From AG25 sp035604455 (GTDB lineage: Bacteria > Gemmatimonadota > Gemmatimonadetes > Gemmatimonadales > GWC2-71-9), in contig DATNIM010000023.1 of assembly GCA_035604455.1 (NCBI GenBank), positions 1 to 17,381 of the forward strand: a stretch of DNA of 17,381 bases. The letters are read 5' to 3'. The translations under genes were made by a program, and so were the position numbers. Positions 16,118 through 17,381 of the stretch are shown one piece after another. The notes beneath the pieces are model-generated. The model saw only the letters and a program-made list of their open reading frames with translations. It did not search any database and had not been told where the DNA came from. Every line of letters starts with the position of its first letter. Position 1 is the stretch's first letter.

Positions 16118-16852
16118 ATGGGTCCAAAGATAGGGCACCTGGCCCTTGCGCTTGTCGCTTGGAGCTCCTCCGCCTGGGCGAATCGCTCGCTCTTATCGCG
16201 AGCGCGCGACATCGATCAGACCTCGGTGATTCATTTTCGCGCGACCGGAGCGTCCGATGGCCGGCCCGTTGTCATGTTTTTCGGTAATTCCCTCACTGCT
16301 GGGCTCGGGCTCGATCCTGAGGCGGCCTACCCGGCGTTGGTCCAGCGGAAGATCGACGCGGCTGGCCTTGCCTATCGCGTCGTGAACGCCGGAGTGAGCG
16401 GAGCGACGTCCGCCGACGGGGTCCGGCGGCTCGATTGGGTCCTTCAGGTCCCCGTGGCGGTCTTTGTGTTGGAACTCGGAGCCAACGACGTGCTCCGGGG
16501 GCAGGACCTTTCGTCAACTCGTCGCAACCTCCAAACGATCCTCGACCGGGTTCGGTCGAAAGAACCTGCGGTCCGTCTCGTGATCGCGGGAATGCGCGCG
16601 CCACCGAACCTCGGCCGGGCCTACGCGGACCAGTTTCGAGCGCTGTTCGGAGAACTCGCCCGCGCGAACCATGCCGTGCTCATTGACTTTCTGCTCGCTG
16701 GGGTCGCTGGGATTGATTCCCTCAACCAGGCCGATGGTCTTCACCCGAACGCGGCCGGAGCGCGCCGGGTCGCTGACACGGTGTGGCGCGTCCTCGAGCC
16801 CCTACTCCGCGCCTGCCCGCACCAAAGCAGCGTCTGTCGCGCCTCGAGGTAG
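16118..16852 (+). CDS. tesA: Periplasmic SGNH-family esterase/lysophospholipase (TesA-like)
   Basis: Exported hydrolase of 244 residues acting on thioesters, short esters or lysophospholipids by analogy with E. coli TesA. The ATG at 16118 opens a good signal peptide: IGHLALALVAWSSSAWA, with cleavage after Ala21. The frame is open further upstream, antisense to ybbA. Block I is FFGNSLTAGLGL with nucleophile Ser58; it reads GNSL where most relatives have GDSL. Block II is NAGVSGAT (oxyanion Gly95), block III LELGANDVLRG (Asn123), and block V ADGLHPNAAG (Asp206, His209), so the catalytic set is complete. About 28 residues separate the signal from the core, longer than in E. coli TesA. The tesA/ybbA/ybbP arrangement matches E. 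coli. The stop is followed by a palindrome that may end transcription. Confidence 0.92.
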   Translation: MGPKIGHLALALVAWSSSAWANRSLLSRARDIDQTSVIHFRATGASDGRPVVMFFGNSLTAGLGLDPEAAYPALVQRKIDAAGLAYRVVNAGVSGATSADGVRRLDWVLQVPVAVFVLELGANDVLRGQDLSSTRRNLQTILDRVRSKEPAVRLVIAGMRAPPNLGRAYADQFRALFGELARANHAVLIDFLLAGVAGIDSLNQADGLHPNAAGARRVADTVWRVLEPLLRACPHQSSVCRASR

Positions 16853-16877
16853 AGTCGCGAGCTACCGTGATATGCAC

Positions 16878-16893
16878 TAGTGTCGAGACACTA
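16878..16893 (+). terminator. Perfect palindrome downstream of tesA
   Basis: TAGTGTC-GA-GACACTA: 7-base arms around 2 bases, 25 bases past the tesA stop. As RNA it would form a 6-pair stem with a CGAG loop, followed by TTCTGCC, so termination would be weak. A dyad operator is the alternative. Confidence 0.35.
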
Positions 16894-16987
16894 TTCTGCC
16901 TCCAGGGATCGAGAAGCCGGCCGCTCGAGCTCGGAGCCGAGTCGCAAGCTGCCATGGGTCTCGCTCCATGCGGCACAACGACAAGAG

Positions 16988-17066
16988 GTTGAGCAGCAGA
17001 GAGTAGCGTACGCGTGCTGGGGTCCGGAACAGGTCGCTCGCTGCGTCGGTTCGTTGTCTGCTCAAC
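16988..17066. repeat. Nine-base inverted repeat pair
   Basis: GTTGAGCAG (16988-16996) and CTGCTCAAC (17058-17066) are exact reverse complements separated by 61 bases. They could close a structured RNA or be remnants of mobile-element ends, but I see no transposase fragment between them and no target duplication. Confidence 0.4.
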
Positions 17067-17208
17067 GATGCCCCGTCACTGCACCAGATCGACAATCTCA
17101 CGGAATACGCTATCACTTAATAAGTTACTCTGCGCTTGCCCGTGAGGATCCGCGAGTCAGAGCGTATCGTTTTTCGACAATCCCTGCTCAGCCCATACCT
17201 ACGTTCAT

Positions 17209-17225
17209 TGTCAAAAAACTTGACA
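17209..17225. repeat. TGTCAA-N5-TTGACA inverted repeat, possible operator
   Basis: TGTCAA (17209-17214) and TTGACA (17220-17225) are reverse complements around AAAAC. A third TTGACA occurs at 17239-17244. In addition TTTTCGAC (17171-17178) is the exact reverse complement of GTCGAAAA (17230-17237). The cluster sits just upstream of a sigma-54-like promoter, a plausible place for an activator site. Confidence 0.45.
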
Positions 17226-17246
17226 CAAAGTCGAAAATTTGACAGT

Positions 17247-17263
17247 TCGGCACGGCGGTTGCC
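17247..17263 (+). promoter_or_regulatory. Candidate sigma-54 (RpoN) promoter
   Basis: The sequence reads TCGGCACGGCGGTTGCC, against the consensus YTGGCACG-N4-TTGCW. The two invariant doublets, GG (17249-17250) and GC (17261-17262), have exactly the required 10-base gap; the mismatches are C for T before GG and C for W after TTGC. Transcription would start near 17274, giving a leader of about 65 bases to the ATG at 17339. The inverted repeats upstream could bind the required activator. Confidence 0.5.
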
Positions 17264-17338
17264 CTTAGGAGGCGCAGTGAGAGCGCCGAGAGCGCTGTAA
17301 GCGAAGCCGCACCACTACTTAGCGAAAGGGCACCAACC

Positions 17339-17381
17339 ATGTTCTCCACCAAGCACGCTGTACTCGTCGCGCTGGGCGTCG
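17339..17381 (+). CDS. Start of an exported protein, cut by the window end
   Basis: Only the first 14 codons are visible: MFSTKHAVLVALGV, a short basic start followed by a hydrophobic run, as at the beginning of a signal peptide. AAAGGG (17325-17330) lies 8 bases before the ATG. The preceding repeat-rich region and sigma-54-like promoter point to a regulated gene. The product cannot be named from this much sequence. Confidence 0.55.
   Translation, partial: MFSTKHAVLVALGV

Larger units (their letters stand above)
16853..17338. other. Gene-free, inverted-repeat-rich stretch
   Basis: No supportable gene on either strand in 486 bases. It holds the palindrome after tesA, a long-spaced 9-base inverted repeat, TTGACA-type repeats and a sigma-54-like promoter, listed separately. 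From about 17100 on the base composition drifts to AT-rich, as expected of a control region in front of the gene starting at 17339. Confidence 0.6.

Noticed and set aside
16877..17116. 79-residue minus-strand open frame in the gene-free right end
   Set aside because: No Shine-Dalgarno, no recognisable motif, and it runs through two inverted repeats; not supportable as a gene.

Overview
The window is GC-rich, tightly packed bacterial chromosomal DNA with leaders and Shine-Dalgarno sites of ordinary bacterial type. The gene set (a monoheme cytochrome/outer-membrane barrel fusion, a secreted cupredoxin-like protein, a stand-alone LigD-type phosphoesterase, a DUF2934 remnant, a ybbP-ybbA-tesA cluster) fits a Gram-negative soil or sediment lineage such as Gemmatimonadota. 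That placement is inference: no rRNA or other decisive marker is present.

Layout. At the left (1-2381) two exported redox proteins are divergently transcribed: a monoheme c-type cytochrome fused to a beta-barrel (minus strand), and a cupredoxin-like protein with a carboxypeptidase-regulatory-like tail (plus strand). Positions 2382-3020 form a small gene graveyard: the C-terminal half of an F420-dependent NADP reductase-type protein with a frameshift, then a DUF2934 remnant with a frameshift. A full-length pyruvate phosphate dikinase (ppdK) follows on the minus strand. Behind its start lies a HepT/DUF86 antitoxin-family remnant, cut short at its 5' end and carrying an in-frame TGA. Next come a secreted OB-fold-like protein, an 87-residue orphan, and a P1B metal-transporting ATPase with a TPCP membrane motif. 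Divergent from the ATPase is a free-standing LigD phosphoesterase domain.

The right half holds a long tandem U32 (RlhA-like) protein on the plus strand. It converges on an FtsX-type permease and its ABC ATPase (ybbP-ybbA, minus strand), which diverge from a periplasmic SGNH esterase (tesA, plus strand). The same three-gene arrangement is known in E. coli. Here the tesA and ybbA start codons are directly abutted in one CATATG hexamer, leaving no intergenic space for a conventional promoter. The last 500 bases are gene-free and rich in inverted repeats. They include a candidate sigma-54 promoter in front of an exported protein whose first 14 codons are seen before the window ends.

I found no CRISPR array, tRNA, rRNA, insertion sequence or phage gene. 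I see no convincing new multi-gene system. The most unusual signals are the three decayed genes, the abutted divergent starts, the TPCP/QExxD ATPase without accessory metal domains, and the repeat-rich putative sigma-54 control region at the right end.
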